Notes: generated from the letters alone by a model not told the origin. Shown: positions 1 to 7,123, counted from the stretch's first letter. The stretch is 64,000 nucleotides of DNA from Cellulomonas uda (GCF_006538705.1 NZ_BJLP01000004.1:1-64000), one strand, 5' to 3'. Program-made: numbers and translations.

Positions 1-273
1 AAGAAGACCGAGGTCGTCCTGGCCGGGCTGCGCGGCGACCGGTCGGTGCGCGACGTGTGCCGTGAGTACGAGATCTCCGAGACCCTCTACTACTCCTGGA
101 GGGACAAGCTGCTCGAGGGCGGCAAGGCCGCCCTGGCCGCCTCGAACGCCCGGACTCCGGAGCACGTGGAGGTCGTCGAGCTGAAGAAGAAGGTCGCCGC
201 CCTGGTACGCACCTTGGGGCGCAAGACCTATGAGTTGGAGATCGCGGGGGAACTCTCGCGGGACTGGACGTGA
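1..273 (+). CDS. IS3-family transposase OrfA, 5' end missing
   Basis: The frame is open from the first base of the window to the stop at 271-273, giving the C-terminal 90 residues of a small DNA-binding transposase subunit. A helix-turn-helix lies around the segment DVCREYEISETLYYSWRDKL, followed by a basic/leucine-rich tail (VELKKKVAALVRTLGRKTYELE) typical of the OrfA dimerisation region in IS3 elements. It overlaps the start of orfB by 4 bases (ATG at 270), the usual arrangement where a frameshift makes the OrfAB fusion. The true start is upstream of the window. Confidence 0.8.
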   Translation, partial: KKTEVVLAGLRGDRSVRDVCREYEISETLYYSWRDKLLEGGKAALAASNARTPEHVEVVELKKKVAALVRTLGRKTYELEIAGELSRDWT

Positions 274-1129
274 GCACCCGGGTGTCCAGGGCCCGCGCCG
301 TGATCGCCACCGGGCGCAAGCCAGCCGTCGTCGCGCGCGTCGCCGGGGTGTCCCGTCAGGCGCTCTACCGGCCGATCTCCCGGCGACCACCCGGCGCCGG
401 TCCGGGACATGGTCGACCAGGTGACGACGCGATCGTCGAGGTCGCCCGCGCGAACCCGGTCGACGGGACCAGGATGGTCGCAGCCCTGGCCTCGCGGGCG
501 CTGGGCGAGCCGGTCAACCGCAAGCGGGTCCAGCGCGTCATGCGCGCCCACGGGCTGCTGCAACGCTCCCGTAGCACCGACCGGCGCCGCCGGCCGGGCT
601 ACTTCCGGGTCCGGCGGCCCGACGAGCTGTGGCACCTGGACATGACCAAGGTCTGGACTGCGGCGCACGGATGGGTCTACCTGCACGTCGCGGTGGACTG
701 CTGCACCCGGGAGGTCGCCGGCTGGACCCTGGACCTGCGCACACGCACCGACGAGGCGATCGCCTGCGTCGAGGGCGCCGTCCTCGCGCGCTCGGTCGCG
801 CCCGGGCGTCTGACGCTCGGAACCGACAACGGCAGCCAGTTCACCAGCCGGGACTTCCGCAAGCACCTGTCCGCCCGCGGCATCACCCACCGCCGCGGTG
901 GCTACCGCGACCCGAGTCCCAGGCGTTCATCGAGTCCTGGTTCGGACAGTTCAAGAAGCGCTGCGCCTGGCGCACCGAGTGGGAGACCATCGACCAGGCA
1001 CGTCACGAGATCGCCTCCTACATCGACACCTACCACCACCGCCCGCACTCCGGGCTGGCCTACCGCACCCCCACCGAGGTCGCCCGCACCTGGGCCGACC
1101 CCGAACACCTACACACCGCAGCGACCTGA
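270..1129 (+). pseudogene. IS3-family transposase OrfB (DDE integrase), frameshifted
   Basis: The N-terminal part reads as an IS3 OrfB: an HTH_21-like segment, then an rve integrase core with the first catalytic Asp in HLDMTKV and the second in TDNGSQF. After GGYRD the frame is lost. The remainder, with the catalytic Glu in ESQAFIESWF and the terminal PHSGLAYRTP motif, continues in another frame to a stop at 1127-1129. Comparing the two frames shows one missing G at about position 912 (GACCCGAGTCC where GACCCGGAGTCC is expected). The original frame would run to 1184 with a nonsense C-terminus. The DDE triad is therefore split and the enzyme should be inactive. Confidence 0.85.
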
Positions 1130-1207
1130 CCCGTCCACGACGACGGGGTCCACGTCAGCGACTCTGAGCCTGGCTCGACGATGAAGGACAGGTACACCCA
1201 AGGTCAG

Positions 1208-1245
1208 TGGGCCCCGTGGGGATCGAACCCACAACCCGCGGATTA
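1208..1245 (-). pseudogene. 3' half of host tRNA-Lys(UUU), separated by prophage integration
   Basis: Read on the minus strand this gives the anticodon 3' stem, variable loop, T arm (GGTTCGATCCC) and 3' acceptor strand GGGGCCC plus discriminator A of a tRNA. Its 5' partner is at 35428-35472. Joined across the core, the two halves fold as a normal tRNA-Lys with anticodon TTT: acceptor strands GGGCCTC and GGGGCCC pair over 7 bp. CCA is not encoded. In the lysogen this half has no 5' part and cannot be a tRNA. Confidence 0.9.
1236..1245. other. attL core
   Basis: CCGCGGATTA, identical to 35428-35437. Host tRNA sequence lies to the left (GATCGAACCCACAAC before the core) and phage sequence to the right. 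The core corresponds to the 3' side of the tRNA anticodon stem and loop, an unusually short identity for a tyrosine-integrase site. Confidence 0.88.
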
Positions 1246-1342
1246 CACGTACGCGCAGGTCAGCGAGCACGACGAGCGCCGCGACGCCGTCGTGCTCACG
1301 TTCCCCGCACGTGAGCAGCGCCTCGAGGACCAGGCAGGATGA
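1244..1342 (+). other. Detached 3' coding end of the phage repressor gene (viral-form C-terminal extension)
   Basis: Starting inside the attL core, an open frame of 32 codons (begins YTYAQVSEHDER, ends REQRLEDQAG) runs to a TGA at 1340-1342. It has no start of its own. When the attR side (…GGTQSAD) is joined to this side at the core, as in the excised phage circle, it continues the repressor frame exactly, replacing the TAA stop formed at attR. The TGA overlaps the ATG of the next gene as ATGA. The segment is coding only in the excised or viral form. Confidence 0.8.
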
Positions 1343-1650
1343 CGACCGCCACCGCGCGCCGCGCGCCCAGGCTCGACGCTGAGACCGTCGCCGAGCTCGA
1401 GGCGATCGACGAGGCCCGCGAAGCCGCCTACGGCGCGCTCCGCGAGGCGATCTGCCGCGGCGTGCGCGCCGCGGACCTGCAGGCCATACACGAGTCAATC
1501 GACGCCGTCGACGCGCGAGTCGACGCGCTGCGGCGGAAGGTCTGGCCGCGGTACCGCGGGCGGCTCGTCGTCGCGGTCGGGGTCGCCTGCCTCATCTCGC
1601 CGGCCGGGCGCAGCACCCGCGTCGTCTGGACGCGGCCGGTCGTCGCCTGA
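1339..1650 (+). CDS. Small phage protein between attP and integrase, unknown function
   Basis: This encodes 103 residues that I do not recognise. The N-terminal two thirds are predicted helical and charged (LDAETVAELEAIDEAREAAY, then repeated VDARVDALRRKV), which suggests a coiled coil. The tail is basic with a short hydrophobic stretch (LVVAVGVACLI). The ATG overlaps the stop of the viral-form repressor extension (ATGA), implying translational coupling in the phage circle. In the lysogen that upstream cistron is gone. Position next to attP and int would suit a recombination directionality factor, but no winged-helix Xis signature is visible, so that is speculation. Confidence 0.6.
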   Translation: MTTATARRAPRLDAETVAELEAIDEAREAAYGALREAICRGVRAADLQAIHESIDAVDARVDALRRKVWPRYRGRLVVAVGVACLISPAGRSTRVVWTRPVVA

Positions 1651-1775
1651 CGGGGCGACCCGACCCCAGCCCCCGGTCTCCGATGCCGCATCCCCAGCCC
1701 GGGCTACGTCCCGTGCACCTGACGCTCGTCTTGTCCGATGAATCCCTCTCACGCCGCCGTGAGAGAGGAACCCGC

Positions 1776-2606
1776 GTGACCGCGAGCTGGTCCGACGCCA
1801 TCGAGGAGTACTGCCGCGCGCTGCGCGGCGTCGGAAGACGACCCCAGACGATCGTGCTCTACCGGCACTATCTCCGGCACGCCGCCGCGCTGCTGGGCGG
1901 GTCACCCTGGGACATCACGACCCGCCGCCTCGAGGCGATGCTCGGCGAGGTGCCCGGCGGCGCGTCAGCGCGCAAGTCCGCACGCACGGCGATCGCCGGC
2001 TTCTACCGCTGGGCACACCGAACCGACCGCGTGAGTGTCGACCCCGCACTCGGCCTCCCGACCGTGCGCGTCCCCCGCGGCCGACCCCGCCCCACACCCG
2101 AGGGGATCGTCGCCGCCGCGCTCGAGCGCGCCGACGCCCGCGAGCGCCTCATGGTCGAGCTCGGCGCGCTCGCCGGACTGCGGGCCGGCGAGATCTCGCG
2201 CGTGCACCGCGACGACTACGACGGGGACATGCTGCTCGTGCACGGGAAGGGCGGTCACGAGCGTCTGGTGCCGATCGTCGACGGGCACCTGCGCGACGCG
2301 CTGCTCGCCTGCGACGGGTGGCTGTTCCCCAACGTCCAGCGCGGCGGTCACATCACCCCGAACCACGTGTCGAAGCTCCTGTCGGCGCTGCTGCCCGCGC
2401 CCTGGACCGCGCACACCTTGCGCCACCGATTCGGGACGGTGGCCTACGCGGCGACGCGTGACCTGCTCGCGGTGTCGAAGCTGCTCGGGCACGCGTCGAC
2501 GGAGACGACCCTGATCTACGTCCAGATGCCCGACGACCACCTGCGCAACGCCGTAGCCGCCGCCGCGACGATCGGAGCCGTTGGTCCCGTGCGACGAGTC
2601 GCCTAG
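1776..2606 (+). CDS. int: Tyrosine recombinase, phage integrase
   Basis: The protein has 276 residues from GTG 1776, chosen because GAGAGAGGAA at 1761-1770 is a good ribosome site; the frame is open further upstream without one. Residues 1-105 form the SAM-like core-binding domain. The catalytic domain shows all conserved residues: Arg136 in GLRAGE, Lys158 in GKGG, His213 and Arg216 in HTLRHRFG, His239 in LLGHAS and nucleophile Tyr248 in LIYV. The enzyme should recombine attP in the repressor gene with attB in tRNA-Lys. In the phage circle it lies downstream of the repressor and the 103-residue gene. In the lysogen it is cut off from that promoter. Its stop shares CTAG with the convergent gene at 2603. 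Confidence 0.95.
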   Translation: MTASWSDAIEEYCRALRGVGRRPQTIVLYRHYLRHAAALLGGSPWDITTRRLEAMLGEVPGGASARKSARTAIAGFYRWAHRTDRVSVDPALGLPTVRVPRGRPRPTPEGIVAAALERADARERLMVELGALAGLRAGEISRVHRDDYDGDMLLVHGKGGHERLVPIVDGHLRDALLACDGWLFPNVQRGGHITPNHVSKLLSALLPAPWTAHTLRHRFGTVAYAATRDLLAVSKLLGHASTETTLIYVQMPDDHLRNAVAAAATIGAVGPVRRVA

Positions 2607-2953
2607 CCGGCGTTCTCGACCTCCGCGCGTACGACGTCACGCCAGTGGAGCTCTGTCACGATCGAAGCCAGCTCGAGCATCTCGCGGACCACCGCGCGTG
2701 CGTCCTCCTCGGTCATCGCTGCCACCGTGGCGGCGATCCACCCCTCGGAACCCTCGCGCACCGAACTCATCCGCTTATGCAGCGCGTCGAGCCGTCGCGC
2801 GAGGTCAGGGAACACGGCGCCGCCGTCGACCACGGGCGTGCGGACGCCCTGGCTGGTCCACGCGTTCAGCAGCCGATCACGTAGTGTGCCCTCAGAGTCA
2901 GCGAGCGAAGACACCGTGGCACTCAACTTCTCGTACGCGTAGCCCAGGCTCAT
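2603..2953 (-). CDS. Phage hypothetical protein, helical
   Basis: This encodes 116 residues with no family that I recognise. The protein looks mostly alpha-helical, with alternating leucines and charges (LARRLDALHKRMSSV, EEDARAVVREMLELASIV) and no membrane segment or cysteines. It lies just downstream of the phage tRNA-Lys on the same strand and converges on int, the two stop codons sharing the palindrome CTAG. It sits outside the late operon (past the terminator at 3623-3656) and may be expressed in the lysogen together with the tRNA. Confidence 0.65.
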   Translation of the reverse strand: MSLGYAYEKLSATVSSLADSEGTLRDRLLNAWTSQGVRTPVVDGGAVFPDLARRLDALHKRMSSVREGSEGWIAATVAAMTEEDARAVVREMLELASIVTELHWRDVVRAEVENAG

Positions 2954-2976
2954 GGTGCCGACGGTAGCGGGCTCAC

Positions 2977-3052
2977 TGGTGCCCCCGCCGGGGATCGAAC
3001 CCGGGACCCGCCGATTAAAAGTCGGCTGCTCTGCCAGCTGAGCTACAGGGGC
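2977..3052 (-). tRNA. Phage-borne tRNA-Lys(UUU), complete, CCA encoded
   Basis: On the minus strand this is a full cloverleaf: acceptor GCCCCTG with CGGGGGC, D arm GCTCAGCTGGCAGAGC, anticodon loop CTTTTAA giving anticodon TTT, T arm GGGTTCGATCCCC, discriminator A and an encoded CCA at 2977-2979. It differs from the split host tRNA-Lys(UUU) in the acceptor, T stem and part of the anticodon stem, so it is not a simple copy of the attachment site. It is the only intact tRNA-Lys in the window and reads the same codons as the disrupted host gene. Confidence 0.95.
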
Positions 3053-3058
3053 ACTCCC

Positions 3059-3064
3059 AGAGTA
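3059..3064 (-). promoter_or_regulatory. -10 element of the phage tRNA-Lys promoter (candidate)
   Basis: On the minus strand TACTCT (TANNNT pattern) lies six bases before the first base of the tRNA, the spacing expected if transcription starts at or next to the mature 5' end. No convincing -35 is visible. This suggests the tRNA is transcribed independently of the phage operons. Confidence 0.4.
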
Positions 3065-3092
3065 TCGGCGCCCTGGGCGTGCCCCCGCGTCG

Positions 3093-3491
3093 TCATGGCT
3101 CGACGGGGTAGTGCGCGCCAGCCGCGTTCACCTTCTGCGCGAACGCCCGCGCGGCCGCTTCGTCCTTCACGGGGGCATCCGCAACTACGACCGATCCGTC
3201 CGGGAGCGTGATCGTCACGTACACGCGCCCCTCCTGCTTGCGCAGCAGGCCGCCCACGATCGCTCCCACCGGGCCCGCGATGATCGCGCCGGCCGCGACT
3301 CGGGTCACCGTCGTCCGTTCACGCGCGGACCCGGACTCGAACACCGCCGTCGCGCCGCCGATGGGACGTCGCTCGCCCTTCTGCCCCTTGGGCCACCAAC
3401 ACAACTCACCGTTGAGTACCCGCACGTCACCGAGGTGGGCGTCGTACTGAGCGTGTTCTCGCGCGGCCCGCACCCTGTCTTTGAAGCCCAT
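3093..3491 (-). CDS. Phage hypothetical protein with glycine-rich hydrophobic segment
   Basis: From ATG 3491 this is 132 residues (MGFKDRVRAAREH…). The upstream frame is open but arginine/proline-rich and looks non-coding; a second ATG four codons earlier is possible. The centre has a glycine/alanine hydrophobic stretch (VAAGAIIAGPVGAIVGGLL) like a single membrane-inserting or glycine-zipper segment, followed by a small beta-rich part (VYVTITLPDGSVVVADAPV) and a helical end. It lies downstream of the late-operon terminator and upstream of the phage tRNA. I cannot assign a function. Confidence 0.6.
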   Translation of the reverse strand: MGFKDRVRAAREHAQYDAHLGDVRVLNGELCWWPKGQKGERRPIGGATAVFESGSARERTTVTRVAAGAIIAGPVGAIVGGLLRKQEGRVYVTITLPDGSVVVADAPVKDEAAARAFAQKVNAAGAHYPVEP

Positions 3492-3622
3492 GCAGCAGAG
3501 CATGCCGCCACGGGGCGGGGCCGCGGGCGGCGGTCCGCGGAACTTCACCCCCCGCGCCAGCCGTCGACAGCGCGAGTCGTCGTCATCGACGCAGTCCCAC
3601 CTTGGGGCGGGCATAACGAAGG

Positions 3623-3656
3623 GCCCCGCCCCATCTCCGAAGAGGTGGGGCGGGGC
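3623..3656 (-). terminator. Rho-independent-like hairpin ending the late operon
   Basis: GCCCCGCCCCATCTC at 3623-3637 pairs with GAGGTGGGGCGGGGC at 3642-3656, with one wobble position and a 4-base loop, just after the stop of the last tail gene (3678). There is no long T run, as is usual in high-GC actinobacteria. Confidence 0.65.
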
Positions 3657-3677
3657 TGCGTCTGGGCAGGGGGGCGT

Positions 3678-4466
3678 TCAGAGCGTCCAGAGGGTCGAGG
3701 CGCTGCGGCTTGCGACGCCGGTCCATTCGGCGCGGGGCTCCATGAGCGGGTCGAAGTACGGCCGCAGCTCGCTGCCGCGCTCGGCGAGGAGCGCGGTGCC
3801 GTCGAGCGTGTCGCCGGGGCCCCACAACTGCTCGCCGTTCGTGGCGACGCCGTTGCTGTCTGCCATCAGGTCGATCTTGTAGACATCCTCCGGGACCGTC
3901 ATCGTCAGCGAGACACGCGCCCACTGGCCCGCCTCAGCGAGGACACGCGAGGCGGTCACCCCCGGACGGATCAACGCGCCGGACGGGAAGGCGCGCTGAC
4001 TGCCCCAGCCGGAGGGCGTGACCGACGTGACGCCGTCCGCCGCGTAGCAGTACACGTCGAGGTTCAGGTTGCGCTTGATCGACGGGCGCAGGTACGCGGA
4101 GAAGGTCCAGATCTCGCCCGGCTGCACAGCGAGCCGACGTGCAGCCGTTCCTCCGATCTGGAAACCGGTGTCGCCGCTGTCTGTCATCAGCGGTGGGCTA
4201 GCCGTCCACGTCTTGCGGAGATAGCACGTGATGCCGACCGGACCGTCAGTCGCGCCGGTGACGAGAGTGTGCGTCCCAGCGGCGGGGGCCTTGCCGAACC
4301 ATCTGCCCGTGTGCCACCCGAGAACGTTGGAACCGCTCAGGAGCGTCGGCTGCGGGTCGGTGGCGAAGTTGGTGCGCGTGGTCGCGAGCTTCTGCGAGCC
4401 CCTGTAGATGGCCCCGACCCTCGTAGCGCCGACGTACACACGCCGGGCGACGTCCAGGCGTGTCAC
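3678..4466 (-). CDS. Phage tail-tip / receptor-binding-region protein (putative)
   Basis: This encodes 262 residues from GTG 4466, which overlaps the stop of the upstream gene as GTGA. After a short N-terminal segment (VYVGATRVGAIYRGS) seen in actinophage minor tail proteins, the body resembles a carbohydrate-binding jelly roll: phrases such as PGEIWTFSAYLRPSI, WARVSLTMTVPEDVYKIDLMAD and GDTLDGTALLAERGSELRPYFD are typical of tail-tip modules. It is the last gene of the late operon, where host-recognition proteins are commonly found. The receptor-binding role is inference from position and fold-like patterns. Confidence 0.7.
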   Translation of the reverse strand: MTRLDVARRVYVGATRVGAIYRGSQKLATTRTNFATDPQPTLLSGSNVLGWHTGRWFGKAPAAGTHTLVTGATDGPVGITCYLRKTWTASPPLMTDSGDTGFQIGGTAARRLAVQPGEIWTFSAYLRPSIKRNLNLDVYCYAADGVTSVTPSGWGSQRAFPSGALIRPGVTASRVLAEAGQWARVSLTMTVPEDVYKIDLMADSNGVATNGEQLWGPGDTLDGTALLAERGSELRPYFDPLMEPRAEWTGVASRSASTLWTL

Positions 4467-5029
4467 GCCGTCACCAGGTACAGCGTGCCGGGGTCCTTGA
4501 CCGCGAGCGCGTCGTACTGCGCCTGCGTCCCGACCCACCACGTCGGGAGCGCCTCGATCGCCGCGAGCGCAGCCGCAGCCGCAGCCGCCGAGCCGGACGC
4601 GTCCTCGGCTGAGTTCGTCGCGGTCGCCGCGGCCGCGACCGCCTGGTCGCGTGCCGCCGACGCGTCCTCGAGCACTGCGGTCGCCGACGGCGGGACCGGG
4701 TCGAGCGGCACCAGGGTGGTCGGGTCGACGTCAACGAGCTCCGCGTACGCGAGCACGTCCGTCGTGTCCGGGACGGCGACATAGCGGGTCTTGCCGCCAG
4801 AGACGCGCTCCTGGACGCGCCAGCACCACGCCGCTGTCGTCGCTGCGACCTTGACCTCGACCGGCGCTCCGGCGAGCGGGACGCGCTGCGCGGACGGCAG
4901 GGTCACGTGCGCGTCCGCGCCCTCACCCACGACCCGGCGTGCCGTCGGGGACCACTCCAGGTACCCGACGGCGGGTGTGTCCGCGCCGACGGTCGACGGG
5001 GCGCGCACGTCGAGGCGGACCGTCGTCAT
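4463..5029 (-). CDS. Phage minor tail / fibre-like protein
   Basis: The protein has 188 residues from ATG 5029 (ATGA overlap with the gene before). The N-terminal half is beta-rich with a PxVGYLEWSPTARR segment. An alanine-rich helical stretch follows (roughly 125-165: ARDQAVAAAATATNSAEDA). The C-terminus, YDALAVKDPGTLYLVTA, is a motif common at the end of actinophage baseplate or fibre proteins. Tight coupling to the genes on both sides supports one late tail/lysis transcript. The family call is by resemblance only. Confidence 0.65.
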   Translation of the reverse strand: MTTVRLDVRAPSTVGADTPAVGYLEWSPTARRVVGEGADAHVTLPSAQRVPLAGAPVEVKVAATTAAWCWRVQERVSGGKTRYVAVPDTTDVLAYAELVDVDPTTLVPLDPVPPSATAVLEDASAARDQAVAAAATATNSAEDASGSAAAAAAALAAIEALPTWWVGTQAQYDALAVKDPGTLYLVTA

Positions 5030-5490
5030 CGCGACCGCGGCCCGTGCTCGTCGCAGAACCGGATCCCGCCCTGCGTCGTGGTGTACGTGCTGGGCGCTCC
5101 GCACTGATCGCATGGCGACCTCGTCGCCACCGGCTCGACCTGCGCGACCTCCGTCAGCACCGCATCCGCCGGGGTCAGCGCGTACACCGGGGTCCGCGCC
5201 GAGCCGAGCACCAGGCGCACGAGCCACAGCGGCAGGTGCTGCTCGACGCGCCGCCACAGCCAGTACCACAGCGCGATCACGAGCGTGACGACCAGACCGA
5301 GCACCACGTCCGAGGCGAGCACGCCCGCGAGCGCGTCGGTCACGTCGTCGGGGAGGTGCCCGGCGAGCACGGCGAGGAGGGCCGCGACGAGCGTGCCCCA
5401 CAGCGCAGGGACGGCGGTGCGCAGGGTCGCGACGGCGAGCTCGGAAAGCGCGGTGCGCTCGTCGACGGGGGTGGGCGGGGTGGTGGTCAT
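5026..5490 (-). CDS. Phage membrane protein, candidate holin, with cysteine-rich tail
   Basis: This encodes 154 residues from ATG 5490. It has two predicted transmembrane helices (about residues 25-47, LRTAVPALWGTLVAALLAVLAG, and 62-85, VVLGLVVTLVIALWYWLWRRV), a topology seen in class II holins, and it is three genes away from the endolysin. The C-terminus carries CDQCG and RFCDEHG, a possible zinc-binding knuckle that is unusual for a holin. Start and stop overlap its neighbours by 4 bases. A holin role is plausible but unproven; the 5790 gene is the other membrane candidate. Confidence 0.6.
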   Translation of the reverse strand: MTTTPPTPVDERTALSELAVATLRTAVPALWGTLVAALLAVLAGHLPDDVTDALAGVLASDVVLGLVVTLVIALWYWLWRRVEQHLPLWLVRLVLGSARTPVYALTPADAVLTEVAQVEPVATRSPCDQCGAPSTYTTTQGGIRFCDEHGPRSR

Positions 5491-5780
5491 GGGGTGTCCT
5501 CGCTCTCGGTGATCGGCTCGTACGTGGCGTCGAACGCGGCGGCCTTGCGGGGGTAGAAATCGCCCTGCACGCCCTTGACGACGTAGTCGCCGACATCGGC
5601 GACGAGGGGGCCGTCGATCGTCTGGATCTCGACCCACGCGCGGACGTCCGGCGGGGACGCCGCGGCGTCGGTCAGGACGTGGTACTGGCCGCCGCACCAG
5701 GTCGCGACGGTGATGCCGTTGTCCAGGTCCAGGCGCATCGCCTCGACGGCGGCGGGCTTCGTGCGGTACTGCTCGCTCAT
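5487..5780 (-). CDS. Phage hypothetical protein, PGDYG-like
   Basis: The protein has 97 residues. The sequence has the layout of a small phage family: a start like YRTKPAAVEAMRL, a GGQYH centre, then VADVGDYVVKGVQGDFYPRK and an FDATYEPI end. The GDYVVKG…YP block matches the pattern known as the PGDYG motif. The function of that family is not established. It sits between two membrane-protein genes in the lysis region and its stop overlaps the next ATG. Confidence 0.7.
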   Translation of the reverse strand: MSEQYRTKPAAVEAMRLDLDNGITVATWCGGQYHVLTDAAASPPDVRAWVEIQTIDGPLVADVGDYVVKGVQGDFYPRKAAAFDATYEPITESEDTP

Positions 5781-5789
5781 GCGGGTCTC

Positions 5790-6218
5790 CTAGGTCGCGA
5801 TCTTCTCGACGAGCACGACGCCGAGCGACGCGATGCCTGCCAGGGACGTCGCGATCGCCCACCACGGCGCGCGGCGGGACTCCGCGCGCTGTTCAGCGGC
5901 CGCCGCGGTCTGCTTCACCTCGGCGAGCTGCTCCTTGACGGTGCCCACCGCCGACGAGACCGCCGTCGCGATCTTCAGGTCGACGTCGCTCGTCTTCGTC
6001 TCAATCGCCGTGCGCAGCGTCCCGATCTCGCGGCCGTGCTCCTGGAAGCGGGAGTCCACGTGTCGGTTGCGCTGCTCCCACTCGCCACGCGGCACGAGCT
6101 CGGCGCGGTGCGACGCGAGATCGGAGCGCATGCCGCGCATCTCCTCGCGGACGTCCGCGAGTCGGGCCGCGACGACGGCGAGCGTGACGTCGTCCGGCTG
6201 CCCGGGCGATGCCGTCAC
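5790..6218 (-). CDS. Phage protein with coiled coil and C-terminal membrane anchor
   Basis: This encodes 142 residues from GTG 6218, overlapping the endolysin stop as GTGA. The first 105 residues are charged and helical with heptad character (LADVREEMRGMRSDLASH, GREIGTLRTAIETK, AVGTVKEQLAEVKQTAAAAEQ). The C-terminus has one hydrophobic helix (WWAIATSLAGIASLGVVLV). Such single-pass coiled-coil proteins are common next to actinophage endolysins and are candidates for holin or spanin-like lysis accessories. The role is inferred from position. Confidence 0.65.
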   Translation of the reverse strand: MTASPGQPDDVTLAVVAARLADVREEMRGMRSDLASHRAELVPRGEWEQRNRHVDSRFQEHGREIGTLRTAIETKTSDVDLKIATAVSSAVGTVKEQLAEVKQTAAAAEQRAESRRAPWWAIATSLAGIASLGVVLVEKIAT

Positions 6219-7054
6219 GACTGCAGCCGCTCGGCCATGCGGTCGAGGATGCGGTCCGCGACGTCGTCGGCGTCGACCACGCCTGCGTCGCGCAGGATCG
6301 TCGCGACGTCGGCCGACACCGCCGAGAGCCTCGTGCCCTGCTCGCGCACGAGCCGGGCCAGGCCCGTCTGCCCGTGCGTGCGCAGCCACGCGACATCCGC
6401 GGCGATCGGCTCGAGCGCCGCGGCGACCTCGGCGGCCACGGTGGGCTGCAGCACCTCGCGCAGCGCGTCGGACGCCTGCCGACCCTCCGGGGTGTCCCGC
6501 TTGCCGGCGGTCAGGATCAGGTCCAGGGTGCCGCCGTACGCGTCGGCTCGGCTCATGGTGTCCTCCTCGGGGACAGGGGTGAGCGTGGCGACGAAGCGCG
6601 CCACGTCGTCGGACGTCTTGCCCTTGGCGATGTCGAAGTGCATGCCATCGCGCCAGCCCGGGTTGTAGTCCAGGCCCCACGCGAACAGGCCGGAGGCCTC
6701 GGCGAGGATCTGGCGGACGCGCTTGACGCCCTCGGTGCCCCACCCGCCGGTGCCGTACGCCGCGCTGCGCCGCCCGGCCTCGTACGGGTGCAGGTGGCCG
6801 TTCACGTCGACCGCGGTGCCCGACATGTGGTTCGAGCCCGGCGCGCCGCCCACCTGCTGGTTGTAGGCCGCGGACCGCCACCCGTTGACCTTGGTGACCC
6901 GCTCGACGCGTGTGTGGATCTGCTCGACGAGCCAGCCGAGCGCGCGCGCGACATCGCCGGTCAGGATCTGCGCGCCGTCGCCGTCGTCGGCCAGGTACAC
7001 GCGCGTGACCGCGTGCTCCTCGACGATGCGCCAGCCGTTGTTCGTGGTCGCCAC
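6215..7054 (-). CDS. Endolysin, M15-type peptidase (VanY-like D,D/L,D-carboxypeptidase)
   Basis: The protein has 279 residues. GTG 7054 was chosen because GGAGGT lies six bases upstream; an ATG at 7072 would put that site inside the gene. The zinc site of M15 peptidases is visible: His76 and Asp83 in NHMSGTAVDVN and His139 in DGMHFDI, with the expected QQVGGAPGS segment before it. It should cut the peptide part of peptidoglycan to release progeny. The C-terminal 110 residues, after about residue 165, are helical and may be a cell-wall or oligomerisation domain that I cannot name. Confidence 0.85.
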   Translation of the reverse strand: MATTNNGWRIVEEHAVTRVYLADDGDGAQILTGDVARALGWLVEQIHTRVERVTKVNGWRSAAYNQQVGGAPGSNHMSGTAVDVNGHLHPYEAGRRSAAYGTGGWGTEGVKRVRQILAEASGLFAWGLDYNPGWRDGMHFDIAKGKTSDDVARFVATLTPVPEEDTMSRADAYGGTLDLILTAGKRDTPEGRQASDALREVLQPTVAAEVAAALEPIAADVAWLRTHGQTGLARLVREQGTRLSAVSADVATILRDAGVVDADDVADRILDRMAERLQS

Positions 7055-7123
7055 GGGGACACCTCCGGGCAAGCGAGGGCCCCGTGCCGACGACGGCGCG
7101 GGGCCCAGACGGGACAGGACTGG

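Larger units (their letters stand above)
1..1130 (+). mobile_element. IS3-family insertion sequence, left end outside window, inactivated
   Basis: Two consecutive frames encode an IS3-type OrfA (helix-turn-helix) and OrfB (DDE integrase core). The left terminal repeat lies before the window and I could not identify the right inverted repeat, so only the coding extent is given. The element is on the host side of the prophage junction. A one-base deletion near 905 breaks orfB, so it should not transpose on its own. Confidence 0.8.

Noticed and set aside
1339-1650. Excisionase (Xis/RDF) call for the 103-residue gene
   Set aside because: Position is suitable but no winged-helix or MerR-like motif is present; left as unknown.
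1683-1775. Upstream start for the integrase at 1683
   Set aside because: The extra residues look non-coding and there is no ribosome site, while GTG 1776 has a good one.
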